Positions 31,331 to 43,261 of a stretch of DNA of 64,000 nt are shown here, piece by piece. The DNA lies in contig NW_020653726.1 in NCBI RefSeq assembly GCF_003589595.1, forward strand, positions 19,264,817 to 19,328,816, given 5' to 3'. Each line of letters begins with the position of its first letter. The stretch's first letter is position 1. The notes beneath the pieces were generated by a model. The model had not been told where the DNA came from, made no database searches, and saw only the letters and a list, made by a program, of their open reading frames with translations. The stretch comes from Hyposmocoma kahamanoa (lineage: Eukaryota > Arthropoda > Insecta > Lepidoptera > Cosmopterigidae). Position numbers and translations under genes: made by a program.

Positions 31331-32643
31331 AGCTTGGTCACCGCTTTTAATTTCAAAATTTTTCTAAACAGTTAAAACAAATTGATATACTGCATTTACT
31401 GACGCAGCACCGAGGCGTTTATTTCTTGCCGTTGCTATATTAGAAACTTAGATTGCTTTGCTGGGCTCTCCCGCCTGCCAAGCACAGCGATTATAGCAAA
31501 TCCTTCTTTTTATAAAAAAAAAACAGCCTGCATAAGCAATCTTGAAAACTGCTCAGCTATATAAAGTTTACAGCAATTTCAAACGAGCGGAATAGTCTCG
31601 GTGAGTGTTTGAAAACAGAATCCAAATTCAAATTCCAAGTTCCATTTATTTGCCACACACACACAAAACATGAAACACAAATGAAAAGTCTTACGTATAA
31701 ATAGCTACTAAAAACACAATACTATATCTATGTTCATTTGATAAAGAAATTGTAGCCATCAACCTTATCAATCAAGTATGTTAATAGTATATTGCAGAGG
31801 CCGGGAAGTAAGGGATTGCTGGACGAGTATGAGTTACAAGGTCGAGCGCCAGCGAGTCCCCGTTCCCGCCGAGGCATTTATAGATTTTTTCTCAAAGAAT
31901 GCGAGGAAATAATGAAATACTAATAAATAAATAAAACGAACTTTAAAATTTATACTATACAATTGTTGAAAGAAAATTTTATTATTTTTCCAAGCACATT
32001 GATAATAGTCTGCTGAAGTTCTAATGATGTGTTTGAATGTATATCTTATCACTTCTTACTTGTATTATTACTCATTTTCGCGACCAAAATACAAAAAAGA
32101 CGAAAAAACAAAAGAATTCCATAACACTTTAGTTTAAATGTTACCACCATTTTCTTTTTTTTAAGTAAGCAGTACAGATAGGTATTTTTAATTCTCGCAG
32201 TTATGAACACTGGGCAGTTGGCTGCATGAGATTTTCTTTTACCTGTTGACATAGTTCATTATTAGTAAGTAAATTTAAAAGTTTAGAGAAGAGGACAGTA
32301 ATAGATTTTCATAGTTTGCAGGCCTTGGCCGGGAAGTAGTCGCATAGTCCATAAATGACAAACTTTCCCTGTTCGTTTTTTTTGAAAGTACTGCGAACAT
32401 TTCCGAGCATGTTTGAGATAATTAATTTTCTTCAAGCTTTTCAACCAAATAAGACTGTAGTGGAATGTGACTGTGCATAATTTACACAAATACCTTGATT
32501 ATGCCAAGAACCGTTGAGTCTCCATGAAATGCTTACAGAGAGACCCTATTAGCAGCAGAGGAAGCAAATCTGCTTTGCATTTATTCTGAAAATACACAGA
32601 TAAAAAAGACGCACTCATATTCTGTCATAGACACAGTTTGTTT
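31331..32643. other. unassigned AT-rich sequence
   Basis: One of the longer stretches without recognised elements. Short frames on the minus strand (31834-32489) have no motif. A CACACACACACA run is at about 31655. Confidence 0.4.
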
Positions 32644-32916
32644 ATGATACCAAGTCATAGACGAACAAATCGTTCGCCTGCTGGTAAGTGACATGCCTGT
32701 CCATAGCAGTCGCAGCGCCAGTCAGAACTTTAAATCGCAAAGATCTGGGCACTGCCACTGCGCCCGTAACACTACGACAAATCTGTAATTCAACCAGCAC
32801 CTTTACTCCTCAAAACCGGAACACAGTAACGCTCACGTTACTGCTTGACGGCAGAAATAGGTTAGGTGACAGTACTTCCCTGGACCAACACTTTCACAAG
32901 GAACTCTAGTGCTACT
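32644..32916 (-). repeat. RepA retroposon copy
   Basis: From TGATACCAAGTCATAGACGA to GGAACTCTAGTGCTACT, lacking the GACAAGTCCCATGTGC block. Includes CTTGACGGCAGAAATAGG. Confidence 0.7.
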
Positions 32917-33599
32917 AGGAGTCCATCAGTCACAAGACTATCATAAATCATACTAATTTTTCATTTTCTTAGTACAAATCAATACTTACTAATAATTTCA
33001 CTAAAATCAATACTCTATCTTCAAGAGCGAAAGTCTATTTTAAAACGAAATAGTAACTATGCTCTCTTGTCGGTATCATAGTAAACGTCGTATTATTCAT
33101 TCTAGAAAATATGAAAAGTAATCATTAGAAATTGGCAGGTATAAGTAATCACCTGTTGTCGACCCAAGAAATATACCCAATTTACCTATGTGATATGTAC
33201 TCACATAAACGGTACCTTCAGGACAGATGTACCCTCGTCATAGGGAGCATATCGACGCGGCCCATCAGGAGATAAAGATAGGGCCCTCCTCTTGCTGACC
33301 TTCGAATAAAGATGTCTGTGTTACAAGCCTTTGTGAGAACTGACGTATGGGTATACGTATTTACAGATGTTTATTGTGTTCTTTTTATGTTGAGACTGAT
33401 GCGAATGGCGAATGTGGAGGGAGTGACTGAGGTATGTCTGAAGTGGAGCAGGTGTGGCCCACACCGCTACGCTTCAGACAGACAATACTTTGTAACAAAC
33501 TATTCTCTACAACCCTCAATGGGACTCTAGTAGCATGGATACGACTCCGTTTAACTTATTCAGGTTGTCTCGATGTAAGATATTTGAAATAAATTTTGT
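32917..33599. other. unassigned sequence
   Basis: 33220-33590 is less AT-rich, with a 72-codon plus-strand frame (33312-33530) and a downstream AATAAATTTTG. I see no conserved motif and do not call a gene, but it is one of few stretches worth a transcript check. Confidence 0.4.
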
Positions 33600-33690
33600 A
33601 AATAATAATAATGTGTCAGACAACCACACCAATTGCTGGATCTCAAACTAGGAAATAACCTGTACTAAGAATACCGTAACTGAATTGGTC
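33600..33690 (-). repeat. SINE3 3' end
   Basis: The TTA-tail side AATAATAATAATGTG, then CAGACAACCACACCA, TCTCAAACTAGGAAATAACC and TGTACTAAG. Matches 54972-55060. Confidence 0.6.
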
Positions 33691-34010
33691 CTACTGGAAC
33701 CCGGGAACTCCTCATCCAATGCCCACAATGGAAATCGTTGGGTCACCGAATTCGTCAAAAATATAGAAATAAACCTGTATAAATGTTTATTTACAAAGAG
33801 CAACCCCTAGAGTATTCACTCTTCTCAGGGAAATCTGCCTTACGGTGGCTTCCCATAGCCTGTGATTCGATGGTTAGCCGGGCCACTGCTACTGAAAGGG
33901 TTGTAACCCTAACTAGCCGTGAACAGGTTCACGGCAATGAAAAGGGAAACTTCCGGTCCACAAAATTTATTAAAGAAGTAAAGTTAAAAGAAAGGGCTGA
34001 AACAATTTAA
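33691..34010. other. repeat scraps, including an L2 LINE tail
   Basis: 33786-33832 (TTATTTACAAAGAGCAACCC, TTCTCAGGGAAATC) resembles the L2 LINE 3' UTR. 33682-33745 is shared with 30285-30345. Confidence 0.45.
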
Positions 34011-34613
34011 CCGCTCACGCGATACATGCACCCGTAGACGCATACCACACCTAGAGCTGTCGGTGATGATTTTATACCGATTTATCGGATATCGAAGTTA
34101 TAACAGGTAAAAGAACTAATACTAATTGCTATTGCGGTAACTACTCTAGCAAACCATAAAGTTTTCAATGCCTGGATATGTCATTAAAAAAAAATCAACT
34201 TCAAAAATACGTCACGACAATCGTGTGTGTTATTGTTTGGGCTGGTGATTCGGTGCTTATTTATTGAGAACATACCGTAAGTAGCGTTTTTTAAGTTTAC
34301 CCTGAATATAAATGTTTATAATCTATACTTTAAGGAGTAATTTCATGGTAAACGTTAGAACCACTCAAACGGAATATTATCATATTTATCCAAGTACACC
34401 AAAAATTTCATTAGTGCTTTTTAAGTGCAGGATTTGCGGTGTATTACTGCATTTTATTTGAGATGTTTTTGTTGTAGTACGGAGGGTATTTATTTAGCAA
34501 TGCAGAATAATAATTTTTATTTATAAAAACTTGTATTTAAATTGAATCCTTTTCTAATTTGCGAAACCAAATAGCCACCATTTTGCGGTAGGAGGAGCGC
34601 ATCGCGTGGGCGG
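34011..34613 (+). mobile_element. 600-bp MITE B, copy 2
   Basis: 603 bp. The left end CCGCTCACGCGATAC is intact and the right end is GCATCGCGTGGGCGG. Flanks TTA-A on the left and A-TAA on the right. Very similar to the 25-kb copy across the whole body. Confidence 0.85.
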
Positions 34614-35153
34614 ATAAAGGTAAATGTAAAAAAAACAGGTACAACAGTAAAAAACACTCCCTACACTTTAATAATAGCACTTACCCCTAAATGGGTATCT
34701 GAATTACAGATATATGTAGGTACATGAAGGCTGTAGGCTGTTATGAATTATTACACATGATTTAGCTTATTTAATGATTGTAAACATAGTAAAGAACCAA
34801 AATTAGCGATTATACGCGATGGAATTTAAAACAGCTCCGACGGTTGTGGCGGTCGAGCTGGGAGTGACTGTGGTACGAAAACAAAATGAAAAAGTGAAGG
34901 AAGATGGAACAATTCAAATTTAAATTTTAAATACATGTAAAATAAAAAAATGATAGGATACAAACGGAGAGAGGCGATACAAAAAGGTGAGATGACGGTG
35001 TAAGGAGGTCACACCGTCACACTACTACGCTCTTGGTGGCGCAGACGAGGTATACGTCGCGAGTTCGGCTCAGATTGGAGCTGTCATGATCTTTGAAGTC
35101 AGCTGCGCCTTGGAAACTATACATAGCGGATTTGATAGGTTACTTTTTCCACG
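34614..35153. other. unassigned sequence
   Basis: No recognised gene or repeat. Confidence 0.4.
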
Positions 35154-35450
35154 GCACCGGGGCATGAGACCTTTTTTTTTTTTTTGACGGGGGGAAATCT
35201 TTATGGATACCCCTGAGCCCAGGGAGACTCAGGGGTTATGTGGAGACTCTCCCTCCAGGCTGGAGGGCCTACCCCACTAAAATCTCCCCGGGTTTCCCTC
35301 TCGCCGGTTGAGTCGGCGCCGTGGGATCAGTGAACATTCACCACGACGCCGCCCGGCCGCCCTAGCTTACGCCAGGGCTCCCGTGCCAACGGAGGGGCGA
35401 GTCGGTTGTCCTCCGACCCGCCCCTGTCCAGAGCACCGGGCATGAGACCT
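35154..35450 (-). mobile_element. GC-rich poly(A) retroposon with target duplication
   Basis: The insert (about 35172-35432) begins with a run of 14 T, the poly(A) tail of a minus-strand element, and is strikingly GC-rich (GACGGGGGGAAATC, CGCCGCCCGGCCGCC). GCACCGGGCATGAGACCT occurs at its right (35433-35450) and, with one extra G, at its left (35154-35172). Poly(A) plus a long duplication shows target-primed retroposition of a 5'-truncated LINE. I recall this GGGGAAATCTTTATGGATAC type of sequence from lepidopteran LINE 3' UTRs but cannot name the clade. Confidence 0.75.
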
Positions 35451-36133
35451 GCCTGCATGCATTTAAACCTGATCTGACCCATAAACTATTCAATATTAAA
35501 TTTAAACGAATTGCAAGAATAACTGGTACACCGAGAGTCTTGTACTCAAGACCATATGACACGCGTATTATTTCATATCTGTGGGTTTATTTTTTACTAT
35601 ATATACTTAGCTTTATTTTTCTTTCTTCAGGTTATATTTCATTTAATTTCTCTTCAGTATATAAAAGGTACCTGATAATCAGCAGTTGATGCAGACGTCA
35701 TTAGGGCTTATTGCAAGTTGGCGCCGCTCCAACGGGGTAATTAACGACCGGTGTCACCCTGTTTGCTGCTCACACAATGGATACTAGCTTTCTTAATGAA
35801 CATTTTTGTTAAGTTGCTTTATTAACCTACTTGCTGTAGTATTTTTTCCTTAGAGTACGCTTGTATGCTTCAAAGGTTTTATTGATGCGTCATCATGCTT
35901 ATCTATTACTGGGACAGACAGAAACTTTCCCACGTTTGATCCAGGGGCGAGAACGTTCCCTTCTCGGTTAAATGGTCTACGGTTCAAATTTCTGTGGCGG
36001 CATGCACATGTACAGTCAATTCTCTATGATACCTGTCCCCTAGCTAACCTAACTTAACCTCTTGATTCTGAAAGCCTTCTTACGCACTCAACAGAAAAGT
36101 GTTAGGGAATCCCAGATTTTTTGTTCAAAGTTT
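35451..36133. other. unassigned sequence
   Basis: No gene recognised. Confidence 0.4.
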
Positions 36134-36283
36134 AGCCTGGTGGTAAGCGACACGCCTGTTCAAAACAGTTGTAGTGCCTTTCAGAGCTTTAAGCGATCGG
36201 ACACACAGAGTACACTGCCACCGCGCTCGTCACCCTGAAACATAAGTTGACAAGTCCCATGTGTGATTTCACCAAAAACTTTC
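36134..36283 (-). repeat. RepA partial copy
   Basis: The 3' half: AGCCTGGTGGTAAGCGACAC to GACAAGTCCCATGTGTGATT. It ends inside the CACCAGCACC region. Confidence 0.65.
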
Positions 36284-36403
36284 AAGAACGACGTAACATT
36301 TTACTGTACCTCTGGCACAACCTGGGCAACATTCGGCGAGTACTGAGTACGCCGATCGGCAAATCCTTTCATAAGGATGGCAAGCATTACAGTGTATGCC
36401 ATC

Positions 36404-36684
36404 AATATGAATTTAAGATTCATTTTTATAAATAGGGCCTACATTTTATTACAAGGAGCAATTATTTTAACGGTTGATTTTGGTATTCTCCAATTCAAGG
36501 CGTTTTCTCTCTCTAGTGAGAAACGATTTTGTTATCTCCTGTGGCAAGTTCCGTATAGTGGCGAACTAGGTTATGAATCCGGTTTTGTGCACTTTCTGGT
36601 AACCGATTTCAATAAAACTTGGCAAATAGATGTAATTCCACGTACTTTTGAGGTCGGTTTTTTTAGTACTCTGCACTGAGATTA
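36404..36684 (+). repeat. MITE C, 3' part
   Basis: Shares ATTTTTATAAATAGGGCCTA, CCAATTCAAGGCGTTTTCTC, ACTTGGCAAATAGATGTAAT and TTTTGAGGTCGGTTTTTTTA with the other copies. The left terminus is missing or too diverged. Confidence 0.65.
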
Positions 36685-36853
36685 TGTTTATTAACGTCAC
36701 TTATGGTATTACAGTTGTACTGAACAAATTATTATTATAATTCCTAAAAATACATGAAATTAAATTCACAAAGACTATACGAGTACGAGTATAATAACAC
36801 ATAAGAAGGTAGTGTACGATCTATTTTAATTTTTAGAAATCATAAGTCGAGTA

Positions 36854-37140
36854 CATTGACTTACAAATAAATGGACGCCGGGTTTAATACAAAAACCACG
36901 AAAAAAATGTCCCAAGTCAACCTATTTAAACGTAGTGACATGTAAAGGAATATGAAAAAGCTAAAACGTTGAATTTAAATTGTAATGTCATCGTAGTACT
37001 GTCTAATTTTGCTTGCTTCGCTGTCAGAAGAAACAAACGAAGACTGAAGCGTGAATGGCGCTCTGTATACGATTTTAACGCCCTATAAGTTCGGACACTT
37101 TTTAGCGCGGACCCGACGTCCATATAATTGTAAGTTAATG
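36854..37140 (+). mobile_element. hAT-type MITE copy 4
   Basis: 287 bp with exact 8-bp flanks GTCGAGTA (36846-36853, 37141-37148). Terminal TTAATG instead of TCAATG at the right end is the only change in the last 12 bases. Confidence 0.9.
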
Positions 37141-37148
37141 GTCGAGTA

Positions 37149-37887
37149 GAAATGTATTCTGTTTCCAAACTTAACAGAAATAATAGTGAGTGCATCTGGA
37201 AGTGACATTGATGATTGTATTGATAGACAAGTGCTATTGAAAAACATCGTTATGACACCTGAGAGTGAGGTCCCCAATCCTCATTAAGGCATCGTGGCGG
37301 ACTAAAGGCGACCCATGCAGCTGCGATACGAGTAATGATGATAATGATGACGTCAAAAGTAGAAATGGATCTGTGATAATCTTGACCCCGCTGACTGAAT
37401 GAAGTCCTGGATTCGATTATGTGTGTAGGTAAAACAGTGTATGTAACTGTAAATAATTTGGCATTAAAACACTCGTGTGATGTTTATATGAACAATAAAC
37501 TCACACTCGTCTCTTAATGCCTTTCATTACGAAACAGTCACATAAACTACTATAATATACATAACAATTTGTTTTAAATACAACCATATTACTTTAAATA
37601 ACATATTAAGTCGAATATCAATGAACCCCTTCGATTCGAAACTTCTGCAAGACGCAAGTCACGGTCAGCGTAAACACCTCTAAGGGTATTCATCGGATCA
37701 AATGGCCGGTAATAAAGATAGATTAATAGCTTTCGCTGTCAGCCGAATTCTGCCGAATGGTTGCGAAGTTTCACGATGTGCGTTAGATTAGACAATCGAC
37801 AATAGAAAATAATGAGTTGGGACTTTATTTTTGTTAAGAACTTTCCCGAACCCACTTTTCAACACAAGAATCAATCAATATGTATTA
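37149..37887. other. unassigned sequence
   Basis: No recognised gene or repeat. A GGATTCGATTATG at 37408 is weakly B-box-like, without other SINE signs. Confidence 0.4.
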
Positions 37888-38075
37888 ATAATTATATAAC
37901 TAATGGAGTAATTTCACAAAAAATAATTGAATATCAATTCAATAAAAATTTAAATACAGTGAATAGCGACATCTCTAGCCGGGGTTGGTAGCGGTGGCTT
38001 AGTTTGCCAGCAGGTGTCGGTTCGAATCCAGCTGGAGCGAAGGAATGTTTTCTAAGGGTTTGATCTTTAAAAAAT
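37888..38075 (+). repeat. SINE1 rearranged copy
   Basis: A tail block (GGAGTAATTTCACAAAAAAT, AATTGAATATCAATTCAATA) comes first. It is followed by GCGACATCTCTAG, a tRNA-like head (A-box-like TGGCTTAGTTTGCC, B-box GGTTCGAATCC) and a second tail. The first tail is in the same orientation as the second, unlike the inverted design elsewhere. Confidence 0.6.
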
Positions 38076-38351
38076 AAATGAATATCACTTCAAAAAGAAT
38101 TCAAAGTATCAATATGTTAAAAATATTTATAACTTTTTTACAAAACAAAACTAACCTCAAAAGTTTGTTACATCTATTTGACGTTTATAAATGGATGGTG
38201 TTCGGGATTATTGCGTTGTGATAACCCGGTGAAAGAACTGTTGCTCTTAATTAAGAGGTCGACGGTTCAAGTTCTTGTAGCTGAATATACGTGTAACTTT
38301 TAATTTCTAAGTTAGGTATATTTGTGAGTGTAATAAGCCATTCCCCTTGTA

Positions 38352-38597
38352 ACTAAAAAATAGACCTCAGAAGGTTCAAGAATTACATCTATTTGCAGTT
38401 TTATTAAAATCGGTTAACGAAAAGTGGTACACATAGGTGGACAAGTTACTTCAAATTTTCAAAGTGAAATACTCTCTTTCTAAAAAAATTAACGGTCTTC
38501 GAAATCGGTTCAAAAATACCGAAGAAATTGCGTAATACACACATAAAAGAACAGTGTCATTGAGAACCTCCTTCTTATTTTTGAGGTCGGTTAAAAA
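38352..38597 (-). repeat. MITE C, diverged copy
   Basis: Carries AATAGACCTCAGAAGG at one end and AACCTCCTTCTTATTTTTGA then GGTCGGTTAAAAA at the other. ATTACATCTATTTGCAGTTT and CGAAATCGGTTCAAAAATAC are shared inside. A further end-like scrap is at 38148-38200 (AACTAACCTCAAAAG). Confidence 0.6.
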
Positions 38598-38719
38598 CAT
38601 ATAGTAGAAAGTGTTTCGATTGACAAAGAGAAACCAAATACCCTATTGTCTTGGCGTAAGTGCTAGATATGAGCGCTGGTAGTCTAGTGAGAAACCAATC
38701 GAAAACAGGACGTATGTCA

Positions 38720-39006
38720 CATTGACTTACAATTATATGGACGTCGGGTCCGCGCTAAAAAGTGTCCGAACTTATAGGGCGTTAAAATCGTATACAGAGC
38801 GTCATTCACGCTTTAGTCTTCGTTTGTTCGACTGACAGCGAAGCAAGCAAAATTAGACAGTACTGCGATGACATTACAATTTAAATTCAACGTTTTAACT
38901 TTTTCATATTCCTTTACATGTCACTACGTTTAAATAGGTTGACTTGGGACATTTTTTTTCGTGGTTTTTGTATTAGACCCGTCGTCCATTTATTTGTAAG
39001 TCAATG
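38720..39006 (-). mobile_element. hAT-type MITE copy 5
   Basis: 287 bp with both ends intact. Flanks GTATGTCA / ATATGTTA match at 6 of 8 positions, so the duplication has decayed slightly. Confidence 0.85.
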
Positions 39007-39014
39007 ATATGTTA

Positions 39015-39895
39015 TGTTACATTCCACTATGGTCATTACCATACTCTAGACAATTTCGATGTAGACTAAATGTCAATAAACAAATACATACGATTTTTTT
39101 TTGAGTTTTCATCTCAGACTCTTTCACAGTTAACACAATTCCCACGAAATTCAACTAGATTATGGATAATACTAAATCTTGAAGTCATGTTTATAATGAA
39201 TATTATTCAACAGAAATTTCAAATCACCTAAAAGTGACCAGTAATTAAATTATTTGTAAAATTGTATCATCCCTAGTGACATTTTTATTTGTAGGGAGAG
39301 ATTGCAAACACACGAGTTCTGGTGGTGGTAATTCTAGTTCAGAATCGAAAATGGATCCTAGATGATATAATATGTGCTAAATTAATATCAAATAATATCT
39401 CACAATTTTGTTTCTTTTCATCTACCATTACCTACTATCTAGCAGTAAATATTGATAGGATGCAAACACTTATTTTTATTCCTACGTCATACGTATCAAC
39501 AGGTATTTTGTAAACCTTATAACAATCGACTAGGTAAGTATTACTTCTACATAACTCAATTACCTACTTACCTATTTAAATTCCAATTAAGGGAGCAGGT
39601 CGCGGGCAGAGCAAAATAATGCCTAAAAAAAGCCTTAATAATGAGCATTGAAAGAAATGTTTTCCGATGCCGTCATTGGTTGCCTAGCAACATGTTGTTA
39701 ATAAACGTTCTACATCGAATTTGGCTAGAGTATAGGCATGAACGCTCTAAAGCACTGTTTATTTCACGTCATCGAATGTAAATATCTAGGTAAATCTACA
39801 AAAATATACAATGCCATCTAGTGATATGTGATGGAACTTTATTTATGTTGTTACTATCTGATGTGATTTTGTTACAATATTCATTTAAAAACACA
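39015..39895. other. unassigned, contains a two-copy repeat
   Basis: 39655-39840 shares GCATTGTTT-like, CGTCATCGA, and ATGCCATCTAGTGATRTG blocks with 42480-42640. Function and class unknown. The rest is unassigned. Confidence 0.4.
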
Positions 39896-39940
39896 TGCAG
39901 TAGAGCCCTTGTGAAAGAGTTTGTCGAGGGAAGTTATACT

Positions 39941-41415
39941 TGTAACACATTTTTTTTGGTAGATCTCTTAAATACCAAAACAAAAACAAAAATTTATCTT
40001 CTCTCCTTGGTAATTTCACCATTCTTGTACAACATGTCACTTTGACATTATAGTTTAAAAATATTTAGTAAATTAGTTGAAACTTAAGTGTTGGTGTAAT
40101 CTATTCTTTAAACCATTCACATTTATGTAGTACCTGTTGGTGAACGATTTTTCTATAAAATCAATATCGTGAATGGGTCCCTGTAGTTTGACATATTTTT
40201 GAAAACACCAACCCTGGCTAATTTTTCTTGTTTGGTATCACAGAAAACTAGTGCTGCGTACCAATTAACTCGATTTTACTTCTGTAGTCGAGTCTCATGT
40301 AAATTATAGCTTTTCTTTAATATTTCCATGTCGAACGCCGCCATTTAGGTTGCCAAGTACTTCCTGTAAGGTAATCTACGTAAACCTGGAATCGCCATGT
40401 ATTCTAGCGGGTTTAGGTGATAAGACTAGGGAGCTGTATCTGGATGATTCGATAGATTGTCTGTGGCGTTGTTCGCGGGTAACATCTCTTAGGAGGAATT
40501 CGGCGGAAGCTCATCTTTTCTGTTCGACACGTCGGTGCGCAAGGTGTTCCTGATTCTGAGATCTTCTACGGTAATTTATCCCATTGGGGGCATGGTCCCC
40601 CAATGCCTTCTTCTATAAGCTAAACCAGGAATAGCCAGATGCCGTAATTATGGGTCTCCGAACCCTGTAACAAATGTAAAACCCGTGCCACCGGACCGCA
40701 TGGTGAGTTGACCTCTGGATTCTTTCCTTCTTTAGATGTTTCGTCATTTATATCAATGTACTGTAACAATCTGTATTGTTGCAGGGTTTTTTTTTTTCTT
40801 TTCTTTCTATTTTGTACCTTTGGTACATGTAATTTCGAATCTCGCCATCAACTGAATGGCTGAGACTATGCTGCTGTAACTTTTGTTCGGCTGTGCCCGA
40901 CCACGTGTCATGAGCTCCACGGGTGGTCGGCATCTACATATAACTCCGTTACTCCTGTAGCAACTACGTTGTCTTCGCATCGGATTCTGGTATGTAATTT
41001 AAATGTACATCCGGTAAACTCCAGGTCAGTGACGTATAAGTGAAGTGTCCATGTGGCACTCATGTACTTTCATAAACTCTTAGTGCAGTGTATTAGCTCT
41101 AAGTATACTTAAAGGTAACCTTTTGTATGTAACTAATAAGGGCAGTAAACATATTCATACTCTCTCTTTGTAAACTCGGGAAGTAAAAATACTAGTTCTT
41201 CATGCTGTACCTATAAATTTAATTATGACATATAACTAATGTAAATTTCAAATAAAGCATTCTGGTTATTTCTACTTGAAACTTGTTTTCGTTGTGTGTA
41301 AGGCGCCCTTCCTTCTCCTCGCTTATAAATTTTACACGCGTCATCGGGTCAACCAGAACTCACACCCACCAACCAGTCTCATGCTCACTCAAACCGACTG
41401 GAGCTGACCATTACA
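39941..41415 (-). mobile_element. LTR-like element (TGTAA...TTACA), copy 2
   Basis: 1475 bp flanked by an exact TACT duplication (39937-39940 and 41416-41419) and bounded by TGTAACAC and CCATTACA. It is the inverted counterpart of 12325-13773; blocks match in order over the full length. A 4-bp duplication with TG...CA ends is the pattern of an LTR retrotransposon integration, so a solo LTR of unusual length is the leading idea. No gag, protease, RT or integrase sequence is visible. Confidence 0.7.
40582..40605 (-). other. hairpin in LTR-like copy 2
   Basis: CATTGGGGG/CCCCCAATG around a 6-nt loop, at the same place as the hairpin in copy 1. Confidence 0.55.
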
Positions 41416-41631
41416 TACTGTCCCTTACCCATTTCTGCCGCCAAGCCTTAATGTGAGCATTACTGCGTTCCGGTTTTGGAGGGTAAGGGTGCTGGTGAAG
41501 GGCAGGTGCATAACAACATTTGATATAATTTCTAAGGATATAATCACCCACTGTATACAATCAACAAAAGGTATAACAACAAAAGGCATCATTTCAATGT
41601 GTACTATAAACTTTCAGTGTGATAGATAGAA

Positions 41632-41950
41632 GATAGAATACGTTTATTGACTTACCACAAGCACACACAATAATATGAAACAACAAATAGCTAAAGAAAG
41701 AAAGATGACAAAAGAAAAAACTCAAAACAATATAACAAAAAGGAATGAAATCAAATAAATATACACAATAAACGACATTTATCTACAATTAATTAAAAAG
41801 CAAGTTGTGAGTGCTGCAGCAAGCCAAACAGGCCATAGCTCAGTGCAGGTGTTGCCCAAAAGCAACGCACTGATTTTCAGCTATCGCCTAGTGGGTAACG
41901 CGAAGTGGTGTATCCAGCAAAAAGCAATGTGTAAGTAATGTGTAGTGAGT
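41632..41950 (-). repeat. probable LINE 3' end
   Basis: Starts with GATAGATAGAAGATAGAATA then CGTTTATTGACTTA, which reads on the minus strand as an A/T-rich 3' end with a TATC-type tail. A less AT-rich block follows (GCAGCAAGCCAAACAGGCC, CCTAGTGGGTAACGCGAAG). No coding part is seen. Assignment rests on the tail style only. Confidence 0.4.
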
Positions 41951-42689
41951 CTTAGTGTAGTTGTGTGTCAGTGTTAATGTGACAGATTAGGTGACATGAA
42001 CAAATGGTGTAAGTACTACCAGTATAATGTATTAAATACTATAATACAATATTTCGTTTAACGAATAGTTGAAACGTTTTGTATTATGTTGATAATTTTC
42101 TTTTTTATTCATTTAATGTACGTGCAATCGCAAAATGTAATTGGTTTTGTATAGGTTTAAGCACTTTTTGTGAATAAAATATATTTATTAAAACTTTAAG
42201 CAAAATATTTAATTGCATATACTAACCTAACCTAAACCCACAGGAAGAGGTCGAACTAACTAGCAAATGCAAACAAATTCCGTTCATTCATCATTTCACC
42301 TAAACACCACTGGAATTCCATCGGTATATTAGATTGAAAGTTGTTATATCAATCGTCTATTATACCCAGTGACCTTTATATCATGCAAGAATATATCAAA
42401 TATATACCATAAATTAATTATGTCTATTGAGCGTCATATCGACTAAAAATATGTCATTTGTTGTTGTACATTACCGTACGTAGGACGTATTTATAAAGAT
42501 GAAGCATTGTTTGCTTCGCGTCATCGACGGGAACTCCGTAAGCAAATGTACAAACTAATGCTACAACTACAAATACATGCCATCTAGTGATGTGCAACGG
42601 AATTTTTTATTTAAAAACAGTTGAAGTTTAAAGAGCTCGCACATTATTGCTTTTGATTTTATGATATAATTGCGTATTTACGTGTATAT
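41951..42689. other. unassigned, with the partner of the 39.7-kb repeat
   Basis: 42480-42640 is the second copy of the repeat at 39655-39840. The rest has no recognised feature. Confidence 0.4.
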
Positions 42690-43257
42690 TTTTATTTATT
42701 TATTTGCATTCCATAATGTACATTACAGATGTTTTACATATATTGAGATCAAATTATGGACCCTGAACAGGGCACAGCAAATAGTAGAAGAGAGGACTAG
42801 TCTCATAATTGTTACACTTACTAATTTATAATTTGATATATACCAACGCCAACAGCTTTATATTATTATATTTATTATCGACTAGTTACTAAATTCAGAT
42901 ACCAAATTTATCTTCTAAAAACTCTATTATATTATAATAGCTTTTATTTATGAGAAAATTCTTTAAGTTTTTAAAGAAAATCTTGTTATTTTGTTCATTT
43001 TTTATAATTTCCGGAAGATTGTTATATATTTTTATTGACATGGTGTATGGACTAGATAAATGCATATTTAATCTTGAATATGGTAGTACCAATCTGTTTA
43101 TATTTCGTAATGTATGTTTAGTGGGGATGGCTTTACGGTTTTTATATAAGTCTTGATGGTTTCGTACAAATTTACAAACTTCTAGTATATAGATACATGG
43201 GAGAGTCAGGATTTCATGTTTGATAAAATGGGGTTTACAGCTATCTTCTTCTTCTAG
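42690..43257 (-). mobile_element. LINE family L3, 5'-truncated, open C-terminal frame
   Basis: On the minus strand one frame is open for about 120 codons (43257-42895): EEEDSCKPHFIKHEILTLPC, then IYILEVCKFVRNH, RLNMHLSSPYTMSIKIYNNL and a KSYYNIIEFLEDKFGI end. 'ILTLPxxYILE ... SxxLPxxIK ... FLINKSYYNI' is the CR1/Jockey-type ORF2 C-terminal signature. Its 3' UTR ends in a TTTA-repeat tail (42690-42712). No stops or frameshifts, so this is probably the youngest LINE piece here. It abuts RepA at 43262. Confidence 0.8.
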
Positions 43258-43261
43258 TTTT

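Larger units (their letters stand above)
39896..41513 (+). repeat. RepA copy split by an LTR-like insertion
   Basis: 39896-39940 (GCAGTAGAGCCCTTGTGAAA to AAGTTATACT) and 41420-41513 (GTCCCTTACCCATTTCTGCC to GGTGCTGGTGAAG) join into a continuous RepA 5' half. The element between them is the inserted LTR-like copy 2. Confidence 0.8.
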
